64,000 bases of DNA from Pelistega europaea (GCF_013133775.1 NZ_JABGBO010000001.1:1-64000); one strand, 5' to 3'; counted from the stretch's first letter, positions 8,873 to 17,541 are shown. Numbers and translations are program-made. Notes: a model not told the origin generated them from the sequence alone.

Positions 8873-9730
8873 ATGTTGACTTATGCCAAAACGCTATTTC
8901 CTATGCTGTTGCTGCCTTTTTTATTAACAGCTTGTAATGATGAACAGTCTTCTAAAGAAAAAGTTGCAGAGACAGCTCAGACTCAACCAGCAGCAGAGAA
9001 AAAGGTTATTAATGTGGGGTCTGATATGACTTTCCCTCCATATGAGTATCTAGAAGATGGAAAGCCTAGCGGTGTCGATATTGAAATTATGAATAAGATT
9101 GCTGCCTTGGATGGTTCAGAAGTGAACTGGATGGATACAAGATGGGCAAATTTAATTCCTGGATTGAAAGGTAAAAAATTTGATGTGCTATTTTCTTCTA
9201 TGTATATCACTAAAGAGCGCCTAGAACAGATTGACATGATTCCTTATTATAAAACGGATATTTCTTTGTTAGTGAGGGGTGATGCAACAATCGCTCCTAA
9301 AGGACCGGGAGATCTTTGTGGTTTAACGGTAGGAACCATGAAGGGAACAGCTTTTGCTAATCAAGTACAAAAAATTTCAAAAGAAGTGTGTGTTGATAAA
9401 GGAAAACCTGGGTTGACAGTAAGAGAGTTTGAAACCTCTCCTCAAGTAACACAGGCGTTGCTCGCACATGCTGTAGAGGTGCAATATGATGATGCAGCTG
9501 TCATGATGTCAGCTGTGAAACGATTGGGTGATAAAGTCAAAATCACCTCTACTGAAGAGTTTTTCCCCATTGTAGGTGGTATTGGAATTCGTAAGGGCGA
9601 TACTGCCACTTATACCTTATTAAATGACGGTATAAAAAAATTAAAAGCATCTGGAGAATTCCAAAAATTATTATCTAGTTATGGCTTAAAAGAGCCTACT
9701 GAAGACGATATTGCAAACCTTACTAAGTAA
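8873..9730 (+). CDS. Amino-acid ABC transporter solute-binding lipoprotein
   Basis: This 285-aa protein has a lipoprotein signal (LLTAC lipobox, Cys at about residue 21) and a family-3 solute-binding domain. The ligand-site patterns are FPPYEYLEDGKPSGVDIEI, TRWANLIPGLKGKKFDVL and a late IRKGD. Two cysteines (in DLCG and EVC) are shared with the paralogue at 13161 and probably form a disulfide. An AGAGG site precedes the ATG. It should hold a polar amino acid outside the inner membrane and deliver it to the fused importer just upstream. Confidence 0.9.
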   Translation: MLTYAKTLFPMLLLPFLLTACNDEQSSKEKVAETAQTQPAAEKKVINVGSDMTFPPYEYLEDGKPSGVDIEIMNKIAALDGSEVNWMDTRWANLIPGLKGKKFDVLFSSMYITKERLEQIDMIPYYKTDISLLVRGDATIAPKGPGDLCGLTVGTMKGTAFANQVQKISKEVCVDKGKPGLTVREFETSPQVTQALLAHAVEVQYDDAAVMMSAVKRLGDKVKITSTEEFFPIVGGIGIRKGDTATYTLLNDGIKKLKASGEFQKLLSSYGLKEPTEDDIANLTK

Positions 9731-9772
9731 TTATTTTTTAGACCTATACCCCCATCATTAGGAGTGCATATT

Positions 9773-10639
9773 ATGTTAAGCCAACAACAAATTGATAGTT
9801 ATCATAAAAACGGTTTTTTAGTGGTAGAAAATGTTTTTTCTGCTGATGAAGTAGCTATTTTGCTTAAACAATTAGAAGCCTGGGTAGATGAAAGTCGCCA
9901 ACATACTCAAGCTTATGGAGAAACTATAGATGGTCGTCCAAGATTTGATGTTGATCCAGTAGATCATCGTGCAGATCACCCATCTCTTCGACGTATTAGC
10001 TCTCCAACAGAAATTTCAGAGGATTATGCAAAAGCTGCTTTGCAATCAAAAATGGCAGAAATGGCAGGTCAATTAATTGGAGGAAGCGGCACTCGTTTTC
10101 ATCATAGTAAGATTAATGCCAAATTACCTCATACAGCAACAACTGTGAAATGGCACCAAGATTTTCCTTTTACTCCTCATACAAATGATGATTTAGTGAC
10201 TTGCTTATTGATGCTAGGGGATGTCACTGCAGATAATGGTCCTTTGCAAGTGGTACCTGGAAGTCATCGAGGGGAACTATATTCTCACTGGCAAAACGGT
10301 CAATTCACTGGCATGATTGAAGATTCTGTTGAGAAAGCACAATGTCAGACATATGAGTCTTGCATAGGGAAAGCAGGGACTGTTTGCTTCATGCATACGC
10401 GAGTATTGCATTCTTCTGCTGCCAACAATTCAGAGTTGCCTCGCAATCTTTTCATTACTGTTTATGCTGCTGAAGATGCTATGCCACTTGCTTATAATCC
10501 TTTACCAAGCAAGCATGAGGGAACTCTTGTATATGGTAAGGAGAGTGGATTAGTCAGAATGTCTGCTAACACTCTTAAATTGCCTCCTAAACCAAAAGGA
10601 GCCTCTTTCTTTGTACAACAAGCTGGTATGGAGAATTAA
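9773..10639 (+). CDS. PhyH-family Fe(II)/2-oxoglutarate dioxygenase, first of a pair
   Basis: This 288-aa protein has the phytanoyl-CoA-dioxygenase-like fold. The iron ligands are probably His and Asp in WHQDFPF and His in HTRVLHSS, with an Arg in the PRNLFI stretch for 2-oxoglutarate. It would hydroxylate, demethylate or otherwise oxidise a small substrate in the cytosol. A GTG at 9764 is in frame, but ATG 9773 has TAGGAG upstream. It follows the binding-protein gene by 42 bases and is 3 bases from a second PhyH gene, so the three probably share a transcript. Confidence 0.85.
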   Translation: MLSQQQIDSYHKNGFLVVENVFSADEVAILLKQLEAWVDESRQHTQAYGETIDGRPRFDVDPVDHRADHPSLRRISSPTEISEDYAKAALQSKMAEMAGQLIGGSGTRFHHSKINAKLPHTATTVKWHQDFPFTPHTNDDLVTCLLMLGDVTADNGPLQVVPGSHRGELYSHWQNGQFTGMIEDSVEKAQCQTYESCIGKAGTVCFMHTRVLHSSAANNSELPRNLFITVYAAEDAMPLAYNPLPSKHEGTLVYGKESGLVRMSANTLKLPPKPKGASFFVQQAGMEN

Positions 10640-10642
10640 AGA

Positions 10643-11431
10643 ATGTTAGAGCATGCAAGGCAGGATTTTGCCAGAGATGGTGTGGTTGTTTTAAGAGGCT
10701 TCTTTAAAGATTGGATTACGTTACTAAGAGAAGGTGTTGCTTATAACGAAAAAAATCCAGGGAAATGGTTTAGAAACTACACTCCAGATGTAAAAGATGG
10801 TCAGTTTTGGGGTGATTATTGTAATTGGGCTTCTATTCCTGAATTTAAAGATTTTGTAGAAAACAGTCCTGCTGCAAATATTGCAAAAGCAGTAATGGGG
10901 TCACAGCATGCTCGTATTTTTCATGAACATGTATTGGTAAAAAATGCAGGCGCTACCAAAATTACCCCTTGGCATCATGATGGACCTTATTACCCTGTGG
11001 CGGCAAAACAAACCTTAAGTATGTGGATACCTCTAGATCCTGTTGCCAGAGATTCTACTATTGAATTTGTGGCTGGATCGCATTTATGGGGTAAAGAGTA
11101 TACTCCACAGAGTTTTAATGGTGAGTACTTCCAGCAAAGAATGCAAACAGAGCGTTTGCCTGATATTGAAGCTGAACGTGATAAATATACTATTCTAGGA
11201 TGGGAGCTTGAGCCTGGTGATGCAGTAGCTTTTGATTATCTCACAGTACATGGTGCTCCTGGTAATGCTTCTCAGCAAGTAGCACGACGGGTAGTCTCTT
11301 TTCGTTGGTTAGGAGACGATGCTGTCTATGTTAACCGTGGTGGTAGGACATCCCCACCCTACCCCCATTTGGTAGATAAACTCCAGACAGGAGACCCACT
11401 ACCTGATGAGGATTTTCCTATCATCGTATAG
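10643..11431 (+). CDS. PhyH-family Fe(II)/2-oxoglutarate dioxygenase, second of a pair
   Basis: This 262-aa protein is a more distant PhyH member. Probable iron ligands are His and Asp in TPWHHDGPYYP and His in TVHGAPGNAS, followed by Arg residues in ARRVVSFRW that would bind 2-oxoglutarate. It starts 3 bases after the first PhyH gene, so the two are cotranscribed and perhaps act in sequence or as a complex. Sequence identity between the two is low by eye, which favours different reactions over redundancy. The substrate is unknown. Confidence 0.83.
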   Translation: MLEHARQDFARDGVVVLRGFFKDWITLLREGVAYNEKNPGKWFRNYTPDVKDGQFWGDYCNWASIPEFKDFVENSPAANIAKAVMGSQHARIFHEHVLVKNAGATKITPWHHDGPYYPVAAKQTLSMWIPLDPVARDSTIEFVAGSHLWGKEYTPQSFNGEYFQQRMQTERLPDIEAERDKYTILGWELEPGDAVAFDYLTVHGAPGNASQQVARRVVSFRWLGDDAVYVNRGGRTSPPYPHLVDKLQTGDPLPDEDFPIIV

Positions 11432-11453
11432 TACATGTTTTAATGTACTGCTT

Positions 11454-11530
11454 TAAACACGTTATGTTATTCCCCTAGCATAGCGTGTTTTTATAGCGAA
11501 CCATTTTTTTAAAGATGGTTCGTTTTTTTT
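11454..11530 (+). terminator. Double hairpin terminator after the PhyH pair
   Basis: The first hairpin is AAACACGTTATG (11454-11465) with CATAGCGTGTTT (11479-11490), one G-U pair, then TTTAT. The second is CGAACCAT (from 11497) with ATGGTTCG (ending 11522), followed by eight T. This is a strong tandem terminator closing the PhyH operon. Confidence 0.85.
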
Positions 11531-11649
11531 GACGCAAGCATTTTGTATATATTATTTTCGTTATTCTTACAGACTCCTTATAGTGTTGGTATGGCTGATT
11601 TTTTCATTCAGCCACTTTCGCTGAAAATACATTGAATAGAAGGAATCGT

Positions 11650-12915
11650 ATGAAGACATTCGACAACAATTTTTATGTAGATACTGTCGTGGTAGGTGCT
11701 GGTCAGGCAGGAGTGGCAATGAGTGAACACTTAACAACACTGGGTATCTCACATGTTGTGTTAGAGAAAAATAGAATTGCAGAGGCTTGGCGTACACGTC
11801 GTTGGGATTCTTTGGTTGCAAATGGACCTTGTTGGCATGATCGCTTTCCTAATATGGAGTTTGAGGCTAATCAGGACAGTTTTGTGCATCATAATGAAGT
11901 GGCAGATTATTTTGAAAAATATGCTGCTAAATTTAATGCCCCTATCCATACAGGGGTTGAAGTGTTGAAAGTCACCAAGCGTGAAGGTAAAACAGGATTT
12001 GTAGTAGAAACTTCTGCAGGTACGATTTTTTCGGAGAGGGTAGTGTCTGCAACAGGAGCTTTCCAGAAAGCAGTAATTCCTGCCATAGCCCCAAAAAATC
12101 CTTCGTTTTATCAAATCCACTCTGATCAGTATAAAAATCCCCAACAATTGCCTGAGGGTGCTGTGATTGTGATTGGTTCAGGTTCTTCGGGGGTACAAAT
12201 TGCTGATGAATTAAATCGTGCAGGAAAAAAAGTATATCTATCTGTTGGACCACATGAGCGCCCTCCTCGCCGTTACCGCCAACGAGATAATGTGTGGTGG
12301 TTGGGTGTATTAGGAGGCTGGGACTATATGAAGACAGATAAAGGGCCACTTAAAGGCTTAGCTGTGAGTGGTGCTCATGGTGGTATTAATATTGATTTTC
12401 GTCGTCTTGCTGAACAAGGTATTACATTAATGGGCATGACCAAATCTTTTGATGGTCATAAAATTTATTTCCAAGACGATTTAAAGGCCAATTTAGAAGC
12501 GGGAGACAAGGCTTTACTGACATTTTTAGATGATGCGGATGCTTATGTTGTAAGAAATGGTTTGGATTTACCTGAAGAGCCAGAATTAAGAACGATGTTA
12601 CCGAATCCCGCATGTGTCGAACAGCCATTGTTGGAATTGGATATTCAAAAGGATAATATTGCCGCGGTGATTTGGGCTTCCGGGTTTAGTTATGATTATA
12701 GCTGGTTGCAGGTAGATGCTTTTGATGAGCGAGGATTGCCCATCCATAAGCAAGGGATTTCTCCTGAAAGAGGGGTTTATTTTGTAGGTCTTCCTTATTT
12801 GACAGGACGAGGTTCTAGCTTTATTTGGGGTGTTTGGCATGATGCGAAGCACATTGCTGAACATATCGATATTCAAAGAAAATATTTGGAATATCGTCCC
12901 TCATCACAAGGATAA
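11650..12915 (+). CDS. Flavin-dependent monooxygenase (CzcO/FMO-like)
   Basis: This 421-aa protein has two dinucleotide-binding loops: VVGAGQAG near residue 15 for FAD and VIGSGSSG near 170 for NADPH. The tail GRGSSFIWGVWHDAKHIAEHI is typical of FMO/CzcO-like enzymes. Such enzymes insert oxygen at nitrogen, sulfur or carbonyl carbon. A TTG 18 bases upstream is in frame, but ATG 11650 follows AGAAGGA. It is a separate unit after the double terminator but in the same orientation and island, so it probably oxidises the same class of substrate (inference). Confidence 0.85.
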   Translation: MKTFDNNFYVDTVVVGAGQAGVAMSEHLTTLGISHVVLEKNRIAEAWRTRRWDSLVANGPCWHDRFPNMEFEANQDSFVHHNEVADYFEKYAAKFNAPIHTGVEVLKVTKREGKTGFVVETSAGTIFSERVVSATGAFQKAVIPAIAPKNPSFYQIHSDQYKNPQQLPEGAVIVIGSGSSGVQIADELNRAGKKVYLSVGPHERPPRRYRQRDNVWWLGVLGGWDYMKTDKGPLKGLAVSGAHGGINIDFRRLAEQGITLMGMTKSFDGHKIYFQDDLKANLEAGDKALLTFLDDADAYVVRNGLDLPEEPELRTMLPNPACVEQPLLELDIQKDNIAAVIWASGFSYDYSWLQVDAFDERGLPIHKQGISPERGVYFVGLPYLTGRGSSFIWGVWHDAKHIAEHIDIQRKYLEYRPSSQG

Positions 12916-12955
12916 TCAATACATGCAGGCGATATATGCATGGTCGGTTTATAAA

Positions 12956-12979
12956 AGAGGTATCGATTTCGATACCTCT
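12956..12979. repeat. Near-perfect palindrome after the FMO gene
   Basis: AGAGGTATCGA (12956-12966), two bases, TCGATACCTCT (12969-12979). It has no U-run. It could be a protein-binding site, an mRNA 3'-end stabilising hairpin or a decayed terminator. A true terminator lies about 130 bases further on. Confidence 0.6.
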
Positions 12980-13108
12980 ACTGCCGATGATTTTCTGAAA
13001 GGAAAAAATAATAAAAATTTTAGATCTAATCAGTGAATAAGTGATAGTATTAAAGAAAGAGGGAATAGGCGAAAGAAATATATATTTTCTGCTTTCTTGA
13101 AAATGTTA

Positions 13109-13143
13109 ATAGGTTCTGCTATGGGCAGAACCTATCGTTTTTA
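13109..13143 (+). terminator. Terminator between the FMO and the converging binding-protein gene
   Basis: ATAGGTTCTGC (13109-13119) pairs perfectly with GCAGAACCTAT (13125-13135) around a 5-base loop, then CGTTTTT. It can serve the plus-strand transcript. Confidence 0.85.
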
Positions 13144-13160
13144 AGTATAAAAAATAATAA

Positions 13161-13979
13161 TTATTTAGGCATATAGTTAGTAATATCTTCAGCCGTAGGA
13201 GCTTGTAGACGATATTTTTGGACAAGTTGCTCATATACCCCAGAGGATTTAATGGCTTCTAATCCTTTGGTAAGCTTCTCTAGCATAGCTGTATCACCTT
13301 TGCGAACCGCTATGCCTCCAAGAATAGGGAAAAAAGAATCTGTAGAGCTAATAACGACACGCCCGTGGAGTTTTTCTGCTAAGCTTTGTGCAACACTCGT
13401 GTCGTCATAATGAGCATCGACTGCTTTTGCCAAGACAGCTTGAATACCCTCGGCTGAGGTGGTGAATTCGCGCACAGAGATGGCAGGTTTTCCTGCAGGA
13501 ACACAAGTTTCTGTAGATATTTTGGCAAGTTGCTCTGGAAATTTGGATCCCTTGATAGAAGCGACTGTTTTGCCACATAAATCCATTTTTCCTTTGGGTT
13601 GATAGGCACTGTCTTTGGCAACAAGAACAGATTCTGTCGTTTTATAATAAGGTACCATATCTACAATTTTCAAACGTTCTGGCGTGATATAAAGCCCAGA
13701 GATAAGAATATCGAATTTATTTGCTCTTAAGCCAGAAATAAGGTTTGAAAATCTTGTATCAATAAAGTTAGCCTCATCACCAGATTGCTCAAGAATTTTA
13801 CTCAATATATCAATATCGAAACCAGCAGGTTTGTTATTCTCCATATACTCAAAAGGAGGAAAGGTTGCATCTGTTCCGATATTGTAGGTTTTTGCCTCTA
13901 CTACACCTGTTGCCACAATACTGCATGTCATTAATAGAGATGCTAGCAAGTGTTTTTTAGTGACTTTACTATTGTGCAT
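13161..13979 (-). CDS. Second amino-acid ABC transporter solute-binding protein
   Basis: This 272-aa protein has a cleavable signal peptide (about residues 1-29, ending VVEA) and a family-3 solute-binding domain. It is a clear paralogue of the lipoprotein at 8873: both have FPP-E-Y, TR-x-x-N-L-I, LCG, KPxxxVREF and IRKGDTA/VRKGDTA. No permease or ATPase gene lies beside it. The simplest reading is that it also feeds the fused importer at 7097, widening its range. A GGAGA site precedes the ATG. It is divergent from the class II aldolase gene. Confidence 0.9.
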   Translation of the reverse strand: MHNSKVTKKHLLASLLMTCSIVATGVVEAKTYNIGTDATFPPFEYMENNKPAGFDIDILSKILEQSGDEANFIDTRFSNLISGLRANKFDILISGLYITPERLKIVDMVPYYKTTESVLVAKDSAYQPKGKMDLCGKTVASIKGSKFPEQLAKISTETCVPAGKPAISVREFTTSAEGIQAVLAKAVDAHYDDTSVAQSLAEKLHGRVVISSTDSFFPILGGIAVRKGDTAMLEKLTKGLEAIKSSGVYEQLVQKYRLQAPTAEDITNYMPK

Positions 13980-14187
13980 AATGAATCTCCAGAAAAATCA
14001 TTAGTAATGTCCCTCGTATTGGTTCGATAGGTGAAATAATGAGCCAAGGGGGTGTAACGATTAATATACAGGAGCTTGCCAGGGAAAGTAATTTTGAATT
14101 TCCTAGCCAGTTCTCTAAAAAAAACGATGTAGATAATGCTTCAAAATAGCCTAAACTTTCAGAAATGATATTTTAGGAGAATATGTG

Positions 14188-14913
14188 ATGAAGACAGAAC
14201 AGGAATTGCGGATAGATTTAGCAGCTGCTTTTAGAATTTTTGCTAAGTTGGGTATGCATGAAGCAGTTGCCAACCACTTTAGTGCTGCTGTATCTGCCGA
14301 TGGCAAAAAATTTTTGCTAAATCCCAAATGGGTACATTTTTCTCAAATCAAAGCCAGTGATTTGATTTTATTAGATGCAGATAATTTGAGCGAAGAGGAT
14401 TTACAAAAAGTAGATCCTACAGCGTGGTCTATTCATGGACAAATTCATCGATTAAGACCAGATATTCGAGTGGTCATGCACTTACATCCTATTTATGCGA
14501 CCAGTATTTCTTGTTTAAAGAATCCTACTATCCTGCCTATTGAACAAAATAGTGCCCGTTATTTTAATCGAGTCTCTTATGATTTCCATTATGGTGGTAT
14601 GGCGGACTCTGTTGCTGAAGGGCAACGGTTGGCAGCTTTGCTAAAAGACAATAAACGTTTAATGATGGGCAACCACGGTGTGTTGGTGGCATCTAATCAT
14701 ATTGGGGTGGCATTTGATGATATGTATACGCTGGAGCGTGCTTGTCAGATTTTGATTAATGCTTATTCGACAGGACAAACTTTACATGTTCTGAGTGATG
14801 AAGTTGCAGAAAAAACGGCACAAGACTGGGAGAAAATTGATGATTTTTGCATTGCGCATTTTGAGCAAATGAAAGCAATTTTGGTAAAAGAAGATCCGAG
14901 TTTTATGGAGTGA
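14188..14913 (+). CDS. Class II aldolase/adducin-family protein
   Basis: This 241-aa protein has the zinc site of class II aldolases: two His in VMHLHP (near residues 92-94) and a third His in GNHGVLVA (near 155), plus an early Asn-His in VANHFS. Family members cleave or form C-C bonds, or decarboxylate small hydroxy acids. ATG 14188 is preferred over GTG 14185; TTAGGAG lies upstream. It ends the catabolic island and is followed by a bidirectional terminator. It could cleave the carbon skeleton left after oxidation in the same pathway (inference). Confidence 0.85.
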   Translation: MKTEQELRIDLAAAFRIFAKLGMHEAVANHFSAAVSADGKKFLLNPKWVHFSQIKASDLILLDADNLSEEDLQKVDPTAWSIHGQIHRLRPDIRVVMHLHPIYATSISCLKNPTILPIEQNSARYFNRVSYDFHYGGMADSVAEGQRLAALLKDNKRLMMGNHGVLVASNHIGVAFDDMYTLERACQILINAYSTGQTLHVLSDEVAEKTAQDWEKIDDFCIAHFEQMKAILVKEDPSFME

Positions 14914-15009
14914 TTGCCTTGATCTTTAAACCATTGTAAGTCCTAATCTTGAAATAAGGAAAAATATTGTACTGGTGCAGTTTTTTGTGCCAGTGCAGGT
15001 TGGACAGTA

Positions 15010-15041
15010 AAAAAGCCCAGTTTATTCAAACTGGGCTTTTT
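15010..15041. terminator. Bidirectional terminator between aldolase and yidC
   Basis: AAAAAGCCCAGTTT (15010-15023) pairs with AAACTGGGCTTTTT (15028-15041) around ATTC. The A and T flanks make it work in both directions for the two converging genes. Confidence 0.9.
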
Positions 15042-15081
15042 AAATCGTCTAAAAGCAAAAGAGATGCTTACAACACATTGA

Positions 15082-16701
15082 CTACTTATGCGTCAAAATT
15101 TGCTCATTAGCCGCTTGTCGTAAATGACGTGTAATCCATTGCTGTTGAGCGATAGAAAGTACGTTATTGACAATCCAGTAAAGGACAAGACCTGCTGGGA
15201 ACCACAACATCATCACCCCAAATACAAGAGGCATAATCATCATAATGCGTGCTTGCATAGGATCAGGTGGTGTTGGGTTGAGCTTCATCTGAATAAACAT
15301 CGTAGCAATCATAATGATTGGTAGAATGAAGTATGGGTCAGCAACAGAAAGGTCGTGAATCCAACCCAGCCATGGGGCACCACGCATTTCCACACTGGCT
15401 AATAATACGCGGTATAGTGTTAAGAACACTGGAATCTGCAACATGATTGGCAAGCAACCCCCAAGAGGATTAATTTTCTCGGTACGATACATTTCCATCA
15501 TTGCAGCATTTAGTTTTTGACGGTCATCACCATATTGTTCACGTAGAGCTTGCATACGTGGAGCCGCCTCTTTCATCTTGGCCATAGAGCGATAGCTTGC
15601 GGCCGATAATGGATAGAGGATAATCTTGATGATGATAGTTAGGACAACAATTGTCCAACCCCAGTTACCAATCCAGCTATGTAACCAGCTCATCAATTTA
15701 AACATAGGTTTAGCAATTAAAGTAAGCCAACCGTAGTCCACAACTAAATCAAGAGTAGGATCAATTGCTGCAAGGGCTTTTTGATCTTGAGGGCCAACCC
15801 AAAGCGTTGCTTTAGTATCGACTGTTTGACCTGCTGCGACAGCTCCTAAAGGCTCCACAGAACTAATCGCATAAAGATCTTTACCCGCCTTACGGATTTG
15901 GATATTGTGTTCTTTACCTTGTTCTGGAATCCAAGCTGTTACAAAGAAGTGTTGAATAAAGCTAATCCAACCATCGGGAGCTTGTTTTACATACTCGGCT
16001 GTGTTTTTATCGATTTCTTCAAAGGTAACTTTTTGGAAGCGTTCGCTATCAGAATAAACTGCCCACCCTGTATAAGTGGGTGCCATGTATAAGCCACCTG
16101 CAGGTTTGTGGTTATCACGAGTAATTTGCAAGTATTGAGAAGGGTTTTGAGTCGTATCACTAATGTTTTTGATACTGTCCTTTACATCAATGCGATAACT
16201 ACCTTTGTGTAATGTGTAAGTGCGAGTGACCTCAAGCCCCCCTGATTCAGCTCGGAACACCACATCTAGAGAATCACCAGTTAGTGTTTTTTCTGATGAC
16301 ACTAAAGTAAAAGGCGTATCTTGTTTAGGATAAGCAGTGCCTGCAGCCCCTACCAAGCCACTTTGAACAGTATAAGTATTGTCACCAGTGCTTAATAAGA
16401 CAGTAGGTTGCGTTTTGTCTTCGGCATCATGGTGGTCTAGCAATTCAGCACGTACGATTTGGGCACCAAGTGTGTCAAAGGTGAGATTAAATACGTCTGT
16501 GCTGATTTGAACCTTTTCAGAGGGCTGGGTGGCTGCATTGCTCACAGCAGGAGCTGTCGTTGCAGTTGGTGTTGCTCCATTAGATTGTGTGGTAGTCGCA
16601 GTCTCTACATGCTTAGGGGCATTATAGGATTGCCAGTTGCTCCACACCATAAATACAGAAAACAGAAAAATCATCCAAAGGATGCCACGTCTAATATCCA
16701 T
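15082..16701 (-). CDS. yidC: YidC/Oxa1 membrane protein insertase
   Basis: This 539-aa protein has an N-terminal membrane anchor (residues about 5-22), a low-complexity Thr/Ala linker, the periplasmic P1 domain (about 60-330) and the conserved insertase core with five membrane segments from about 340 (GWTIVVLTIIIKIILYPLS, MQIPVFLTLYRVL, LPIIMIATMFIQ). It inserts and folds inner-membrane proteins with or without Sec. Length and gene order (rpmH-rnpA-yidD-yidC) are standard. The usual next gene, mnmE, is missing; a terminator and a catabolic gene are there instead. Confidence 0.98.
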   Translation of the reverse strand: MDIRRGILWMIFLFSVFMVWSNWQSYNAPKHVETATTTQSNGATPTATTAPAVSNAATQPSEKVQISTDVFNLTFDTLGAQIVRAELLDHHDAEDKTQPTVLLSTGDNTYTVQSGLVGAAGTAYPKQDTPFTLVSSEKTLTGDSLDVVFRAESGGLEVTRTYTLHKGSYRIDVKDSIKNISDTTQNPSQYLQITRDNHKPAGGLYMAPTYTGWAVYSDSERFQKVTFEEIDKNTAEYVKQAPDGWISFIQHFFVTAWIPEQGKEHNIQIRKAGKDLYAISSVEPLGAVAAGQTVDTKATLWVGPQDQKALAAIDPTLDLVVDYGWLTLIAKPMFKLMSWLHSWIGNWGWTIVVLTIIIKIILYPLSAASYRSMAKMKEAAPRMQALREQYGDDRQKLNAAMMEMYRTEKINPLGGCLPIMLQIPVFLTLYRVLLASVEMRGAPWLGWIHDLSVADPYFILPIIMIATMFIQMKLNPTPPDPMQARIMMIMPLVFGVMMLWFPAGLVLYWIVNNVLSIAQQQWITRHLRQAANEQILTHK

Positions 16702-16768
16702 GTAAGTGATTCTTATAAAATGGTTGAGAAAGCCATAAGTTTAACCTAGAAAACGTCGTAACGTGATG

Positions 16769-17002
16769 TTATTTAGTTTTTTTAATCACAGGAGGTATAG
16801 GATCATGACCACCCTGACACCAAGGATTACATCGGCAGATACGGCGAGCCCCTAAATACACTCCTTTAAAAGGGCCATGTGCCTCAATTGCCTGCATTGT
16901 GTAAATAGAGCAGCTAGGAGTAAAGCGACAGGAGTTTCCCGTCCAAGGGCTAATGAAGTACCGATAAAACTTTATGGGAGCGATAAATAATTTTTTCAGC
17001 AT
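16769..17002 (-). CDS. yidD: YidD membrane protein insertion efficiency factor
   Basis: This 77-aa protein has the YidD signature FYRYFISPWTGNSCRFTPSC and CRCNPWCQGGHDP, with its cluster of cysteines. It helps YidC-dependent insertion at the inner membrane. I start at ATG 17002, behind AGGTGG, rather than the longer in-frame start at 17029, which would overlap rnpA. It lies 7 bases after rnpA. Confidence 0.96.
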   Translation of the reverse strand: MLKKLFIAPIKFYRYFISPWTGNSCRFTPSCSIYTMQAIEAHGPFKGVYLGARRICRCNPWCQGGHDPIPPVIKKTK

Positions 17003-17009
17003 AATCCAC

Positions 17010-17366
17010 CTATTTTTGCCAACGATCAAATAGAGGCTCTACATCTTGGCGTACTTTTTGTCGAAGTTCTCGCAATGAGCAAGGGACGACCACACGATGT
17101 AGACGGACAACAAAATCTTTAGGAGGAAGTTGATGTCGTCTCTGACGAAAAATCTCTCGAACAACACGTTTAATCGTGCTACGAGTAACGGCACGTGGCG
17201 CGTTTTTCTTAGCAATCACAAGCCCTAAACGAGCCGTTTCAAGAGGATGGGTACTTTGATGTAAAGTGAACAAAGCCCCTCGAGTTACGCGCTTGTTGGA
17301 AAATACTGCTGCGAATTCAGAGGGGCGATGTAGGCGCGCCTCTTTGGGATAGTTGGCGCTAGACAT
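17010..17366 (-). CDS. rnpA: Ribonuclease P protein component
   Basis: This 118-aa basic protein contains the RnpA core: ARLGLVIAKKNAPRAVTRST followed by IKRVVREIFR, the RNR-type helix that contacts the P RNA. It is required for 5' maturation of tRNAs. It lies between rpmH and yidD, as in most bacteria. Confidence 0.97.
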   Translation of the reverse strand: MSSANYPKEARLHRPSEFAAVFSNKRVTRGALFTLHQSTHPLETARLGLVIAKKNAPRAVTRSTIKRVVREIFRQRRHQLPPKDFVVRLHRVVVPCSLRELRQKVRQDVEPLFDRWQK

Positions 17367-17406
17367 GCTGAAAACCTAGAGGAATTATCCTATAGGTATT
17401 AAAGGC

Positions 17407-17541
17407 TTAAACAGCTAGGCGTTTGCGACCTTTTGCACGACGTGCGTTAAGAACGGCACGACCGCCACGAGTTTTCATACGCACACGAAAACCATGTGTA
17501 CGTTTACGACGAGTAACTGAAGGTTGGAAAGTACGTTTCAT
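17407..17541 (-). CDS. rpmH: Large ribosomal subunit protein bL34
   Basis: The minus strand encodes a 44-aa basic protein starting [20 protein letters not shown] and ending AKGRKRLAV, a full-length match to bL34. It is the first gene of the rpmH-rnpA-yidD-yidC block and lies directly beside the dnaA control region. Confidence 0.98.
   Translation of the reverse strand: MKRTFQPSVTRRKRTHGFRVRMKTRGGRAVLNARRAKGRKRLAV

Noticed and set aside
12830-13036. A 68-codon frame overlapping the end of the FMO gene.
   Set aside because: It mostly shadows the FMO gene and has no ribosome site or family resemblance.
14039-14149. A 36-codon plus-strand frame (starts MSQGGVTINIQEL) in the gap between the second binding protein and the aldolase gene.
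   Set aside because: No ribosome site, no recognised family and it lies in a promoter region. It may be a chance frame or a remnant.
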